From NCBI RefSeq assembly GCF_009674485.1, contig NZ_WKJJ01000006.1:248001-312000 (forward strand): 64,000 nt of DNA. Direction: 5' to 3'. The DNA comes from Pseudoduganella rivuli (GTDB lineage Bacteria > Pseudomonadota > Gammaproteobacteria > Burkholderiales > Burkholderiaceae_D). A model generated the notes under the pieces. It was given only the letters and a program-made list of their open reading frames with translations. It ran no database searches and had not been told where the DNA came from. Shown here one piece after another: positions 8,512-18,411 of the stretch. A program made the translations under genes and the position numbers. The first letter of the stretch is position 1. The number at the start of each line of letters is the position of its first letter.

Positions 8512-9334
8512 CGTAACCTTGCTTGAGAAATACGGGCAACGAGAGGCATACCCAGGTGATCAGCTGTGTGTCCCGCACCGCATAATGGCCACGCGCCAAT
8601 GGCAGCGTGGGCCGGCACGTTTCCCCTGCGGCCGCCGGGCCGATTTGAAATACGCCCTGCTGACCGTCACTGTGCGCGACTTCCACTTCGAGAAAGTCCA
8701 CATGGCGGCCATGGTGCGGATACAACGCCTTGTAGTAGGCTTCCTTTGCGCTGAAGCGCAACGTCGCCGCGATCCCGGGCGCCGTGGACAAGGCGAGCGA
8801 AGCCAGTTCACGAGCGGTAAGGCACACCGACTCAACAGCCGTGCGCGCATCGCCCATCACGATGGTTTCGACGTCCACGCCAACCGACCATTGCTGGTCT
8901 TGCGGGGCAACGATCGCCAGCGCCCTGTCCTCATTATGGGAAATCGACCCGCACCAGCCGACTGGCCACACGGGTTGCCCGGCGAGGCCGCGCGCGACCC
9001 AGGCAGCCGCGCCACCTGCGCTGGCCATGGCGGCCTCGGCACACAGGCGTCCCGCAAGGAACGTCAGTTGACGCCGCCTGACGCAGGCGCCGAGTTCGGG
9101 GGTAAGCGGCGTCAGGTCGTGTCCTTGCAGCACATGCTCCAGGTCGGCCAGTTGTACCGTCACCTGGCGCCATCCGGCGCCAAGTGGTTGGGCATCCGGC
9201 CGCATCAGCCCGGAGACCGCTTCCGCCGCAGCAGGCAGGCGAGTGTGCAGCCGGCGCGCCATTGGCTGCGGCGTGATCCGCCGGACAGCCGGGTACGCCG
9301 ATTTGGCCGGTGCCAGGTCAAGCATGGCAGACAT
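8492..9334 (-). CDS. 4'-phosphopantetheinyl transferase, EntD-like
   Basis: About 280 residues with the three PPTase landmarks: GSISHNEDRALAI, the Mg-binding VGVDVE, and RFSAKEAYYKALYP (W/FSxKE). An N-terminal FLAGRLCAEAA segment marks the EntD branch. It transfers the phosphopantetheine arm from CoA to the serine of carrier domains, here the two NRPS T domains in the same operon. The start is taken at 9334 (AAGG just upstream, inside the end of the LanB-like gene); ATGs at 9391 and 9325 are alternatives. The gene overlaps both neighbours, as is common for genes dedicated to one pathway. Confidence 0.9.
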   Translation of the reverse strand: MSAMLDLAPAKSAYPAVRRITPQPMARRLHTRLPAAAEAVSGLMRPDAQPLGAGWRQVTVQLADLEHVLQGHDLTPLTPELGACVRRRQLTFLAGRLCAEAAMASAGGAAAWVARGLAGQPVWPVGWCGSISHNEDRALAIVAPQDQQWSVGVDVETIVMGDARTAVESVCLTARELASLALSTAPGIAATLRFSAKEAYYKALYPHHGRHVDFLEVEVAHSDGQQGVFQIGPAAAGETCRPTLPLARGHYAVRDTQLITWVCLSLPVFLKQGYDDHPQH

Positions 9335-11930
9335 CGTCCTTGTGCATGCAGACGATCCGCAGTTCGCTGGTAAACATGCGCTGGCTGCCATCGTTGAGCC
9401 ACAGGTGTTCGAACGCGGGCAACATTTCGCTCAGCGCCACGGTTTCGCCGGCATCGCGCCCCAGCTCTTCGGCGCGGCGGATCTGCTTGGCAAATTGCCG
9501 CACGAAGACAGGACTGGTGAAGTCGACGAAGAATGGCTTGTCTTCCCATGGAACCTTGGCAAAGACGGCGTGCGGCATCTGATGGCTGTCGGCCCAGGAT
9601 TGCATGGCCAGGAAACTCCGCGCCTCGTCGTCGTCCAGGATCGCCGCGATGTCCGCACGAGCGAACTGCCAGGCTTCCCGCTGCACGACGAGCTTGTCGA
9701 TGGTGATACGCGGCGTGCGGGCGCCCTTCTTCAACAGGCCAAAACGATTCATCACCGACAGCGACAGGAAGTCGCCCAGCACATCAAGCAATTCCGCCTG
9801 CCAGTCGTGGCCAATCCTGCGTGCCATCAGGCGGCCATCGACCAGCTCCACCAGAAGCTCGCTGATCGGAACGGCGGTCGCGCTATTGGCCGGCACCAGG
9901 CCGCTCGAGAACAGCACTTCGGTACTGCCCTGCGGGTCGTCGATCCATTGGGTACGGATCGGTGTATTCGAAGCGGCCGGGCTCAGCTTGGGCAAGACAT
10001 AGGGATGGCCGAGGTCACTGCGCATGGCGTCAAGCAGCGCCGCTTCGTCCGGATGCTGCGACACGAACAGATTGGTAACGACAGTATTGCCGCCCAGATG
10101 AACCTCGCCCATGACGGCCAGGAAGTCGCCGGCCAGTAAAGCCGCGGCGTCCGGAGCGCAGAACATCAAGTCAGGGCATTGGTAGCGGGCCAGGTTCCAG
10201 CCGGCGCAAGACGATGGAAATGCCGCCTTGACTTCCTTGGCGATGTCTTGCGAACGCAAGCTGACCTGGCGCTCGCCCGATGCAAGATAGGGTTGCAGCA
10301 ATGCCTGCCAGCGTTCGCGCAGCGTTGCGGCAAGAACTGCAATCGGCGCGTGATCATTGAACAGCAGTGTCTGTATCTGCAGCCACAGGTCGCAGAACGG
10401 CACCTTGTCAACCCCACCGGCGCACGCCATCTGCTCGAAGAGTGCCAGGAATTCACCATGAAAACTGTTGGCCGCTTCGCAAGTAAGCCAACGGGCGCTG
10501 GTCACGATCAGATCCAGCGGGCGCCTCAGCTCTTCGATGGCCTGTGCGCTCAAGGCCAGGGTGGTATCGCGGTGACAATCCTCATACACCAGGGCGCGGC
10601 CGCCATACACTTCGCCCGGACGCCGCCGTCCCGCTGCGCCGGTCAATTCGAGAAATACCGCGTCCAGCGCCGCCATGCGGGTCTTGAGCAGCGTCTCGTC
10701 GCCGGCGGCGTGGGCGATATCGTCGCGGGCGGCCACCAGGCGGTCCAACTGCTGCGTGGTGCGTTCACGGGCAGTGCTGTTCTCTATCTGCTGCAAATGC
10801 TGGCGCAATCCCAGCTCCGGCTGCGGGGAACAGCTGGAAACGGGAAACGTCAGCGCAATGCGTTCTTCCCGCTCCAGCTGACGCACCAGCGCATGGATCT
10901 GGGCCTCTCCGGCGAACGGCGAAAAGGGATTGGCCAGCAAACCACGAACGATGGCGCCGACGGTACGCACGCCATCGCATGCGGCCAGGACCAGGAACTG
11001 GGGCTGCGGCAATTCGACCCGCGCCCCACCTGGCAGCACGATTTGCCGCCCTTCCAGACGGATGAACGGATGGCGGCGCGGAATCAGGGACGGAAGCACA
11101 TCGTCCTGCGCGGCGAAGCGCTCGGCCAGCGTGGACACCGCCCAATCCTCGAAACGCACGGTTCGGCGCCGGATAAAATTCTGGCCAGCCTCGAACTGCG
11201 ACGCCGCCTCGCCCACGCGCACCCACGCCATGGGGCCGAAGAATCCAATCGTGTCGTTCTTCAGGCTGTAGCGCTGCAGGTAGTTGGCCACCAGGGCTTC
11301 ACGCTGCTTGCGCTTGGAGCCGGGCATGCTGTCCTGACGCATCAATGGGTCGAGCACCATGTCGATTGCCGCGTGGTTTTGCCAGGTTACGGCCTGGCGG
11401 AACAGAGGATCGGCGGCGACCGCGGCCAAGGCCTTGCTCTGACGTTCCAACGCGGCGGCATATTGCTGCACAAAGCCGGCGCTCATCTCGCCATGTTCGG
11501 CAGCGCGCAGGCATACGCGTTCGTACAGATCGCGCGGCAACAAATCGAGCAGGAAGGACGCCGGCTCACGCCGCCGCAGTACCTTGTTGGCGCGGCCCAG
11601 GGCGCGTAGCTGTTCAGCATCCGCCGCGCCTGCGCGCTGTTGCGCCACCCGCTGCGAGACATGGGCCAGAGCCTCCTGGCACGCTTGTTCCAGGGCGGCA
11701 CGTGCCGCGGTTAGCTGTCGGGCGCAGGCGGCAAGCGGTGCATCCGACAGCGAGAGAATCATCTCGGCCGGAAACCCTGCACTGCGCAGCACTGCATCAC
11801 GCCACCAACACCACCCGCCCTCACTGCTTCGCGTCAGGTGGACCGGCCACTGCGGCGGCGCGGATGAAACCAAGGCCGGCGGGCAGTGCATGCTTTGCTC
11901 ATTGTAGTTGTGCTGGATAGAAGGAGTCAT
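9318..11930 (-). CDS. Lantibiotic dehydratase N-terminal (LanB/PEARL-like) protein
   Basis: 870 residues resembling the Lant_dehydr_N domain (PF04738): SLKNDTIGFFGP at about 222-233, a central GHPYVLPKLSP segment, and a C-terminal region with RITIDKLVVQRE. In LanB enzymes this domain glutamylates Ser/Thr with glutamyl-tRNA; in PEARLs it adds an amino acid from aminoacyl-tRNA to a peptide end. The length fits a protein with the tRNA-dependent domain only, without the separate elimination domain. No small precursor peptide gene is seen nearby; instead NRPS genes flank it. It starts by ATGA overlap with the upstream NRPS stop and overlaps the PPTase start. Role by inference: a tRNA-dependent amino acid addition or activation step on an NRPS-made or free intermediate. 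Confidence 0.85.
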   Translation of the reverse strand: MTPSIQHNYNEQSMHCPPALVSSAPPQWPVHLTRSSEGGWCWWRDAVLRSAGFPAEMILSLSDAPLAACARQLTAARAALEQACQEALAHVSQRVAQQRAGAADAEQLRALGRANKVLRRREPASFLLDLLPRDLYERVCLRAAEHGEMSAGFVQQYAAALERQSKALAAVAADPLFRQAVTWQNHAAIDMVLDPLMRQDSMPGSKRKQREALVANYLQRYSLKNDTIGFFGPMAWVRVGEAASQFEAGQNFIRRRTVRFEDWAVSTLAERFAAQDDVLPSLIPRRHPFIRLEGRQIVLPGGARVELPQPQFLVLAACDGVRTVGAIVRGLLANPFSPFAGEAQIHALVRQLEREERIALTFPVSSCSPQPELGLRQHLQQIENSTARERTTQQLDRLVAARDDIAHAAGDETLLKTRMAALDAVFLELTGAAGRRRPGEVYGGRALVYEDCHRDTTLALSAQAIEELRRPLDLIVTSARWLTCEAANSFHGEFLALFEQMACAGGVDKVPFCDLWLQIQTLLFNDHAPIAVLAATLRERWQALLQPYLASGERQVSLRSQDIAKEVKAAFPSSCAGWNLARYQCPDLMFCAPDAAALLAGDFLAVMGEVHLGGNTVVTNLFVSQHPDEAALLDAMRSDLGHPYVLPKLSPAASNTPIRTQWIDDPQGSTEVLFSSGLVPANSATAVPISELLVELVDGRLMARRIGHDWQAELLDVLGDFLSLSVMNRFGLLKKGARTPRITIDKLVVQREAWQFARADIAAILDDDEARSFLAMQSWADSHQMPHAVFAKVPWEDKPFFVDFTSPVFVRQFAKQIRRAEELGRDAGETVALSEMLPAFEHLWLNDGSQRMFTSELRIVCMHKDDVCHA

Positions 11931-14900
11931 TGCTTGGGCTGGTAATAGGGGCGAATCCGGCTGGCGATGCCATCCACCGTACGGGCCTTCACAACGTCCC
12001 GTACCGACAGTCGGCAGCTAAACTCAATATTGCACTGGGCGACCATACGTACCCACTGCATCGAATGAAAACCTCGGCTGGCGATCAAATCTTCGTCCAG
12101 CTGCAAATCATTGGCGCCGGCGATGTGCGCGGCGATGGCCAGCACGCCAGCCAATACCTTGTCGTCAGGACCGATGCCGGCCTGCACCGGTGGCGCGGTG
12201 CGCCCTGGCGCCTGGCGCGGCATCGCCAGCAGGGCCTTGCGATCGACCTTGCCATTGCTCGTCAACGGCAGGGAATCGATGAATGTGAATACTGAGGGAA
12301 TCATGTAGTGTGGCAGCAGGCCTTGTACATGGCGGCGCAACCCGGCCGCGGACAATGCCGGGACATCGCCTGCGACAAACGCCACCAGCTCGTTGTCACC
12401 GGCGTCGTTACGCTCGACACACAGCGCAGCCTGCAGCACGCCTGGGCACTGCAGCAGGGCGCCCTCCACTTCACCCAGCTCGATGCGGAAACCGCGCACC
12501 TTGACCTGCTGGTCCTTTCGGCCAAGGAACTCGATACTACCGTCCGGCAAGTGGCGCCCGACGTCGCCAGTGCGGTACATGCGCGAGCCCGGCGCGCCGA
12601 ACGGATCGGGTATGAACTGCGCAGCAGTGAGCTCCGGCCGGGCCAGATAGCCACGCGCCAGGCGTGGGCCGGCAATGTGGATTTCCCCCTCCACACCGGC
12701 AGGCACCAACTGCAGCGCCGCATCGAGGATGTAGACACGGGTATTGGCTAGCGGGCGCCCGATCGGCACGAAGGGGCTGCTGCCAAAGCGTACGTTCACC
12801 AGCGCGCCCAGCGTACAAGTGACCGTGGCTTCGGTGGGACCGTAAGCATTCAGGGCACGTACGCCGTTGTTGAGGACAACGCTGCGCGCGGCAAGCGCCG
12901 GTTCGCCGCCAGTCAGTAACAGGCGCAACGAGGGGACGGCGAGTCCGCCCCCTTCCCCGCCGGCATACGCATGCCAATACGACGTTGGGATATCTGCAAT
13001 CGTGATCGCATGCTCGTTGAGTTCCCGCGTCAGTTCCATGGGCGACCATACCTGCTCGGGGCGTATCAGCAAGGAGGCGCCGGCGCACAGCGGCACGAGC
13101 ATCTGTTCGATCGACGTATCGAAACTGGTCGAGGCAAACTGCAAGGCGCGATCCGCCGCCGTGACGTCATAAGTCGCGATGCACGTGCGAAGGTGATCGG
13201 CCAACGCGCCATACGGCACCATGACAGCCTTGGGTTTGCCGGTCGATCCTGACGTGAAGATGCAATAGGCCAGTTGCTGCGGGTGAATCATCGGGCGGAC
13301 CGGCGGCAGTACGGCCGGCGCGCCGGCGGCCGGACCATCCAGCAGCAATAACCGGCCTGTATAGGCGGACAGCCTGTGCTGCTGGGCACGCTGGGTGAGC
13401 AGCACGGTCGGCGCCACTTCGTCCAGCATACCGGTCAGGCGCGCGTCCGGCACTGCCGGGTCCAGCGGTACATAAACGGCGCCGGTTTTCAACACAGCGA
13501 GCAAGACCACGATATTGACCTGAGCGCGCTCCAGCAGCACCGCAATCATCCGTTCCGGTCCGGCGCCGGCTGCTGTCAACTGCCCGGCCATGGCTTCCAC
13601 CTGGCGATGTAACTGCGCATAAGTCAGGGGATCGCTGCCACCGAGAATGGCAGGCGCATCCGGCCTGGCCAGGGCGTGGGCTTCGAACAGGCGATAGATG
13701 TCGGGACAGGCGGCGTCCGCCGCCGGGGCGCCGTTCCAGTCGACCAGCAGGCGCCGGGCCTGCGCCTTGTCGAGCAAGGGCAATGCGCCGATCTCAGCGT
13801 CCGGCTCTGCCAGAATCGCGCGCAGCACGTTGCAATAATGCGCGGCAAACTGTGCCGCCGTGCGCGCATCGAACAAGCCGGTATGGTATTCGAGCCGCGC
13901 GCGCATGGCGCCCGCATTGTCCGAAACAATCAGCGCCATGTCGAAAGCGGCGGCAGTCGAGACCCGGCGCATGGTCTGCACCTGTACCCCCTCCAGCTCC
14001 CACGAAGGCTGATCGTACGGATTAAAATTCAACAGCGCGCGCACGGGAGATTTTGCCATCAGCGGCAACAGGTCGCCCCCCTCATGCTGGCGGCCAGCGG
14101 CAATGTCGGCCGCTATCTTTTGCAGTTGGGTACTGAAGATGTCCTGCGGCTTCAGCTCGCTGCGCAAGACGAGCGTATTGATGAAGCAGCCGACGAGGCG
14201 CTGCGTCCGGCGCTGGCCGCGGTTCGCCGCAGGGTAGCCGAGACAGACATCGCTTTGTCCCGTATAGCGGTGCAACTGCACCTGCATGCAACTGGCCAAT
14301 ATGGCAAACAGGGTGACGCGCTGCGCGGTGGCCAGGGCACGCAATCCTTCGACCAGTTGAGCGTCCAGGTCGAAATGGTGACAGTCGCCGCCGGACTGCA
14401 CCTGGTCGGAGCGGCGGAAATCCGTCGGCAACAGCAGCGGCGGCGCTTCCCGCAGCAGCGAAGTCCAATACGCGCGGCCGTTGCTGTCGTCCGTTTCCGG
14501 TGTCTGTTCCTGCTGTGCCAAATAGTCGGCGTAGCGCAACGGCAGTGCGGGCAGCCTTGGCTCGGCGTCATGCAACAACGCCGCATACAAGGCACGCAAA
14601 TCGCGTAGCAGCAGGCCCATCGACCAGCCATCGGCAACCAGGTGGTGGACCGTCATCAGGAAAACGGTCTGCTCGGGAGCGATTTGCAGCACGGTGCCAC
14701 GAATCGGCAATTCCGATGTCAGCTCGAAGGGCATGCGCGCTTCGCGTCGTATGGCCGCCTGTATCGCATCGGTGTCGGCCGGGACCGACACGCGCTGCAG
14801 CGCGAAGTCGGCGTGCGCCAGGATGTACTGCATCGGTACCTCACCGGTATCGATCAGTCGTGTGCGCAGCGCGTCATGCTGTTGCAGCAGCAGTTGCAGC

Positions 14901-15067
14901 GCCCGCTCCAGCAACGCTTCGTTCAAAGGCCCCGTGACCTGCCAGGCCATCGGAATATTGTACGCACCGCATTCGCCGCCCGCCTTGTCCGCATACCAGA
15001 TGCGCCGCTGGGCACTGGTCAGGGCAAACCGGTGCTGGCTTGCCGCCAGCTCTGTTGTTGCGTTCAT
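11927..15067 (-). CDS. Nonribosomal peptide synthetase, one C-A-T module (first NRPS of operon)
   Basis: 1046 residues: C domain about 12-440 with an intact HHLVADG, A domain about 455-950 with FTSGSTGKPKA, NAYGPTE, YRTGD and GKVDRK, and a short divergent carrier domain with RGFHSMQ (Ser near 1002) instead of the usual GGHS. The hand-read code is roughly D-T-E-D-L-G-A-V-T-K, close to the partner module, again suggesting a basic amino acid. The start at 15067 has GGGAGG 7 bases upstream; an ATG at 15151 would add 28 unlike residues. No thioesterase or reductase follows. An MbtH-like protein encoded upstream in the operon probably assists this and the other A domain. Confidence 0.95.
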   Translation of the reverse strand: MNATTELAASQHRFALTSAQRRIWYADKAGGECGAYNIPMAWQVTGPLNEALLERALQLLLQQHDALRTRLIDTGEVPMQYILAHADFALQRVSVPADTDAIQAAIRREARMPFELTSELPIRGTVLQIAPEQTVFLMTVHHLVADGWSMGLLLRDLRALYAALLHDAEPRLPALPLRYADYLAQQEQTPETDDSNGRAYWTSLLREAPPLLLPTDFRRSDQVQSGGDCHHFDLDAQLVEGLRALATAQRVTLFAILASCMQVQLHRYTGQSDVCLGYPAANRGQRRTQRLVGCFINTLVLRSELKPQDIFSTQLQKIAADIAAGRQHEGGDLLPLMAKSPVRALLNFNPYDQPSWELEGVQVQTMRRVSTAAAFDMALIVSDNAGAMRARLEYHTGLFDARTAAQFAAHYCNVLRAILAEPDAEIGALPLLDKAQARRLLVDWNGAPAADAACPDIYRLFEAHALARPDAPAILGGSDPLTYAQLHRQVEAMAGQLTAAGAGPERMIAVLLERAQVNIVVLLAVLKTGAVYVPLDPAVPDARLTGMLDEVAPTVLLTQRAQQHRLSAYTGRLLLLDGPAAGAPAVLPPVRPMIHPQQLAYCIFTSGSTGKPKAVMVPYGALADHLRTCIATYDVTAADRALQFASTSFDTSIEQMLVPLCAGASLLIRPEQVWSPMELTRELNEHAITIADIPTSYWHAYAGGEGGGLAVPSLRLLLTGGEPALAARSVVLNNGVRALNAYGPTEATVTCTLGALVNVRFGSSPFVPIGRPLANTRVYILDAALQLVPAGVEGEIHIAGPRLARGYLARPELTAAQFIPDPFGAPGSRMYRTGDVGRHLPDGSIEFLGRKDQQVKVRGFRIELGEVEGALLQCPGVLQAALCVERNDAGDNELVAFVAGDVPALSAAGLRRHVQGLLPHYMIPSVFTFIDSLPLTSNGKVDRKALLAMPRQAPGRTAPPVQAGIGPDDKVLAGVLAIAAHIAGANDLQLDEDLIASRGFHSMQWVRMVAQCNIEFSCRLSVRDVVKARTVDGIASRIRPYYQPKQ

Positions 15068-15208
15068 TGGCCAGCCTCCCGTCCGCTCAGAAAAAAATGG
15101 CCGAAGTGTCCCCGTCGCCAGCCGCACGACAAGCCACTTAACCGAGTTCAAATATTCGTTTGCAGCGCAAACCGTTCCGGATCGCGCCGTGATGTCACGC
15201 CAACGCCA

Positions 15209-17446
15209 CTACAGCTTCATCTCCAGCACCACCTTATAGGTGCGGAAGGTCGTGGTACGCGTACGCAACGTTTCACTGATGCTGTCGTCGGCATAGCGCG
15301 TTTGCTGCGTGGCGTCATGGGCCAGCAAATTGGTGAGCAGGAAGCGCAGCGACGTCGTGTTGTTGAGCGTTGCCAGCGCATACAGGTCCAATAAGGGCTT
15401 GTTTGACTTGTCAATCGAACGTTCTGTGGACAAGCGCGTCAAGCCGCCCGCCTCGTACATAAAGTTGCCGCCCAGAGTGAGGTGCGAGTCTGGCAAGCGC
15501 CAATTGGCGCCGAATGAAGCGGTCAGCCAGGGCTGGCGATCAAGACGGTTGTCCGGCCCCGGCACATTGTGTATGCGTGACCAGTTGCGTGACAAGCCGG
15601 CGCGCAGGTCCACGTCGGCGCTGGTCGCGATCAACTTTTTGAGCTTGCCTTTGAGCTCCAGTTCGATGCCATAGACATCGGCATTGCCATTGTTGGTCGG
15701 CGTTTCAATCCAGGTGGCGCCACTCTGGTAAATGCGCGGCAGCACGACGCGGCTGATATGGCGTCCGTACGTATTGAGCCCCAGGAACACATCCCCTGGC
15801 AGATAGCGCTCGTAGCCCACGTCAAGTCCCCACGCCAACTCCGGCAGCAAGTTCGGATTCCCCTGGAAGTTGGGGGCGGTGGCCGCATTCTGATTCACGA
15901 CCCAGCGGCGCGGAATCAGCTCGCGCGTCGTGGGTGCCTTGAACGTGCGCGCCAGCGCCACGCGCAGCTGATCGGACGAGGTATCGGGAATTTTCCACAG
16001 CACCTGCGTCATCGGGCTAAGCACGCTGGAGCGCGAACTGACGGCGGCCAGGACATTGCCACTGGTTTTGGTGGTCAGCACTTCGTGGCGCACACCCAAA
16101 TAAACCGACAACTGGCTCGAAACCGTCCACTCATCCTGGGCATACAACGCCAGCCGGGACACGGTCGCGTCGTAATCTTCCGACAAGTCTTCGGTTGGGA
16201 AATGCACCGGGCTGGTTTCCTTCTGGTCGCGGTTCTCCCGCCGGCGGCCGCCCGCGCCATCCCACCCGACATCCAGCGAGTGATCGGCGCTGAGCCCAAG
16301 CGCATACTTGCCGCTCAAGCCCAGGCTGCGGTCATTCAGCTCCGATTCAATGCTCCGGTGTAACACCGGCATTTGCTGTGCATTGACGGCATCGAATTGC
16401 GAGTGAGCGGTGCGGTGCAGCGCGCTCATGGTCAGTTTGGATTCGAGACGCCCATTCTCGCCAACCCGCGTTTTCCATTGGGTACTTGCGTGCGCCTGTC
16501 TGCTGTCCGTGGCCGTGACCAGCGCGTCGCCGGCAAATTCCGGTGCATCACCGGATACCGTCACGCGCCTGTCCGGCGCCTGGTAGTCCACTTTACGGAA
16601 CTGCAGCAAGCCGTTGAAACTCAGGCTTTGGTTCTTGCCGGGCGACCAGGTGGCGCGCGGGCTCAGGGCAAGCTTGCTCTCGCGCTGCTGTTCGTCGGTG
16701 ACAGTGCGATAAATACTGGTGCGTGCTGCCTGCCCCTCCGATGATTCCGTGACCGATGTGGCCGGCCAACGGTCGCGGTCGACGCTGGCGCTGAGACCCA
16801 TGCCATAGGACAGCGCCCCCGCACGGTCGCCATAGTCGCCCGCCATCATCGGCGAAACGCGGCCTCCGTAGGCGCCCGCGCCCAGCTTGAACTCGCGCTG
16901 TGGCTTGGCGCCGGCCGTCTTCAGCACGATATTGAGCGTACCGGCGATCGCCTGGCTGCTTGTATCGGCGGTGGCCGTGCGCAACACTTCAATGCGTTCT
17001 ATCTGCGTCGGTGAGATTGAATTAATGGAAAAGCCCTTTGGTACCGGATCACCATTGAGCAATATTTGGGTATAGCCGCTTCCCAATCCGCGCAGCCGGA
17101 TCACTGCCTCCTGGCCCGGCGAACGATCGACTGACACCCCCGGGATACGCTGCAAGGCGTCTGCCAGGTTATTGTCGCCAAAACGGACCAGATCGGCGCG
17201 GCCGACGACGACCTTGGCGACCGACGCATTGCGGCGAACATCGTTGGCGCTGCCGGTCACTTCAACGGTCACGGGGGCGGGCGCGTCGGTTGCCGGCGCC
17301 GCCAATTGAGCGTACGCGGGAACGGTATGCGCAACCAGTACGGGGAAACCCAACAACAGCGCCATCAAACCCGGCTTCAGTTGAAGTTCACACCGGCCGC
17401 GCGACGCGATGACATGATGATTTTCTCTGCGAGTATTCGGGCACAA
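15209..17446 (-). CDS. TonB-dependent outer-membrane receptor
   Basis: 745 residues: signal peptide ending near AYAQ, a TonB-box-like VTVEVTG, a plug domain with DALQRIPGVSVDR, RLRGLGSGYTQILLNGDP and IERIEVLRT, then a long beta-barrel ending in an aromatic/hydrophobic strand (YKVVLEMKL). Such receptors import metal-siderophore complexes or other scarce nutrients with energy from TonB. Placed directly before the NRPS genes on the same strand, it most likely recovers the cluster's own product. The start is uncertain: the annotated one is a TTG with a distant AGGA, and a TATAAT sits only a few bases upstream of it. A gap of 141 bases separates it from the NRPS gene, so a second promoter is possible. 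Confidence 0.9.
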   Translation of the reverse strand: MCPNTRRENHHVIASRGRCELQLKPGLMALLLGFPVLVAHTVPAYAQLAAPATDAPAPVTVEVTGSANDVRRNASVAKVVVGRADLVRFGDNNLADALQRIPGVSVDRSPGQEAVIRLRGLGSGYTQILLNGDPVPKGFSINSISPTQIERIEVLRTATADTSSQAIAGTLNIVLKTAGAKPQREFKLGAGAYGGRVSPMMAGDYGDRAGALSYGMGLSASVDRDRWPATSVTESSEGQAARTSIYRTVTDEQQRESKLALSPRATWSPGKNQSLSFNGLLQFRKVDYQAPDRRVTVSGDAPEFAGDALVTATDSRQAHASTQWKTRVGENGRLESKLTMSALHRTAHSQFDAVNAQQMPVLHRSIESELNDRSLGLSGKYALGLSADHSLDVGWDGAGGRRRENRDQKETSPVHFPTEDLSEDYDATVSRLALYAQDEWTVSSQLSVYLGVRHEVLTTKTSGNVLAAVSSRSSVLSPMTQVLWKIPDTSSDQLRVALARTFKAPTTRELIPRRWVVNQNAATAPNFQGNPNLLPELAWGLDVGYERYLPGDVFLGLNTYGRHISRVVLPRIYQSGATWIETPTNNGNADVYGIELELKGKLKKLIATSADVDLRAGLSRNWSRIHNVPGPDNRLDRQPWLTASFGANWRLPDSHLTLGGNFMYEAGGLTRLSTERSIDKSNKPLLDLYALATLNNTTSLRFLLTNLLAHDATQQTRYADDSISETLRTRTTTFRTYKVVLEMKL

Positions 17447-17680
17447 ATTATATATGTCCTATTAATTGAATTATTGCTCAACCACCTGTGTCATCTGCAA
17501 TCTGCAGATCTTGCGCAAGGGTGGAAAGAAAGCGCAGATCTTTCATTTCCACCAGTCGCACTCGCCTCATGGGCGTCGCAGGTCATAGCTATTTCAGTAC
17601 CAAAGACGGCGCGATATATACCGGCCCCACAACCAGCGCCGAAAATATAAAGCGTTAAATTTTTTAACTTATTCCACTGG

Positions 17681-18400
17681 CTATGGAATCCCGCTGGCGG
17701 GCCGCGCGGGGGTGTGGATTTCCCCATCAATTTTGCGGAACTTGAACGAGATGCAACCAAATTGTCGATCCCAGGCAAAAAGGACGCGGCAAACCAATGC
17801 TGCATTCGAAATCACATCCAGTGGCAACTGGAAATGCGAAACCAGTTTTCCAGTCTCGTCCATTGGCCAATCTATATTGATCCGCTCCGAGGCTATTTTA
17901 GATGGAATATTCACCACTGCCCTGGCATACGGTGGAACGTCATTTAAGCTAAGCGTGCCAGTCAATGAAACCAATAGCGATGGCACCGCAGCGCCAAACG
18001 GTATATCGACTACTTCCGCGCAACGGGGGCAGCTAATTACCAACCGCGAATCGCAGTTCTCAAAACAAAACTCGTAAGAAGTAGCACGCGCAGCACAAAA
18101 AGGACACCGTACTCTGCTATCAATAAATCTTTGGCGCGAAAAACCCTCCCATGCGAGACTCAGGATGTGAAAACCGGAAAAGAATCGCAAGATCGCCAAT
18201 TGAAAATCCGGCGAATTGACGTCACCATGATTAGTCGCACGCTCAGCAATTGCGACTTGTTCAGATAGCGATTCAGCGGCCTCTTCATTGCAAAAGCGCA
18301 GGTTGTCCAGCGCATCCTGAATACACGCACGTAAAAAACTTCCGTATCCGGCAGCAAGCATATGGGACCGGTATGGCGCCGGCATATCTTGTTCGCTCAT
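17681..18400 (-). CDS. Uncharacterised protein with CxxC-CxxC zinc-ribbon-like centre
   Basis: 239 residues that I do not recognise. The N-terminal half is helical. At the centre two CxxC pairs (CPFC and CPRC, about 30 residues apart) would form a zinc knuckle or ribbon. The C-terminal half is beta-rich. There is no signal peptide or membrane segment. AGGG lies 6 bases before the ATG. It begins 11 bases after the caspase-like gene and is on the operon strand, so it is probably co-transcribed with the MbtH and protease-like genes. Its base composition is clearly less GC-rich than the NRPS genes, suggesting a different history. A partner or substrate of the protease-like protein is one reading, unsupported beyond position. 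Confidence 0.6.
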   Translation of the reverse strand: MSEQDMPAPYRSHMLAAGYGSFLRACIQDALDNLRFCNEEAAESLSEQVAIAERATNHGDVNSPDFQLAILRFFSGFHILSLAWEGFSRQRFIDSRVRCPFCAARATSYEFCFENCDSRLVISCPRCAEVVDIPFGAAVPSLLVSLTGTLSLNDVPPYARAVVNIPSKIASERINIDWPMDETGKLVSHFQLPLDVISNAALVCRVLFAWDRQFGCISFKFRKIDGEIHTPARPASGIP

Positions 18401-18411
18401 ATCAATCCCTG

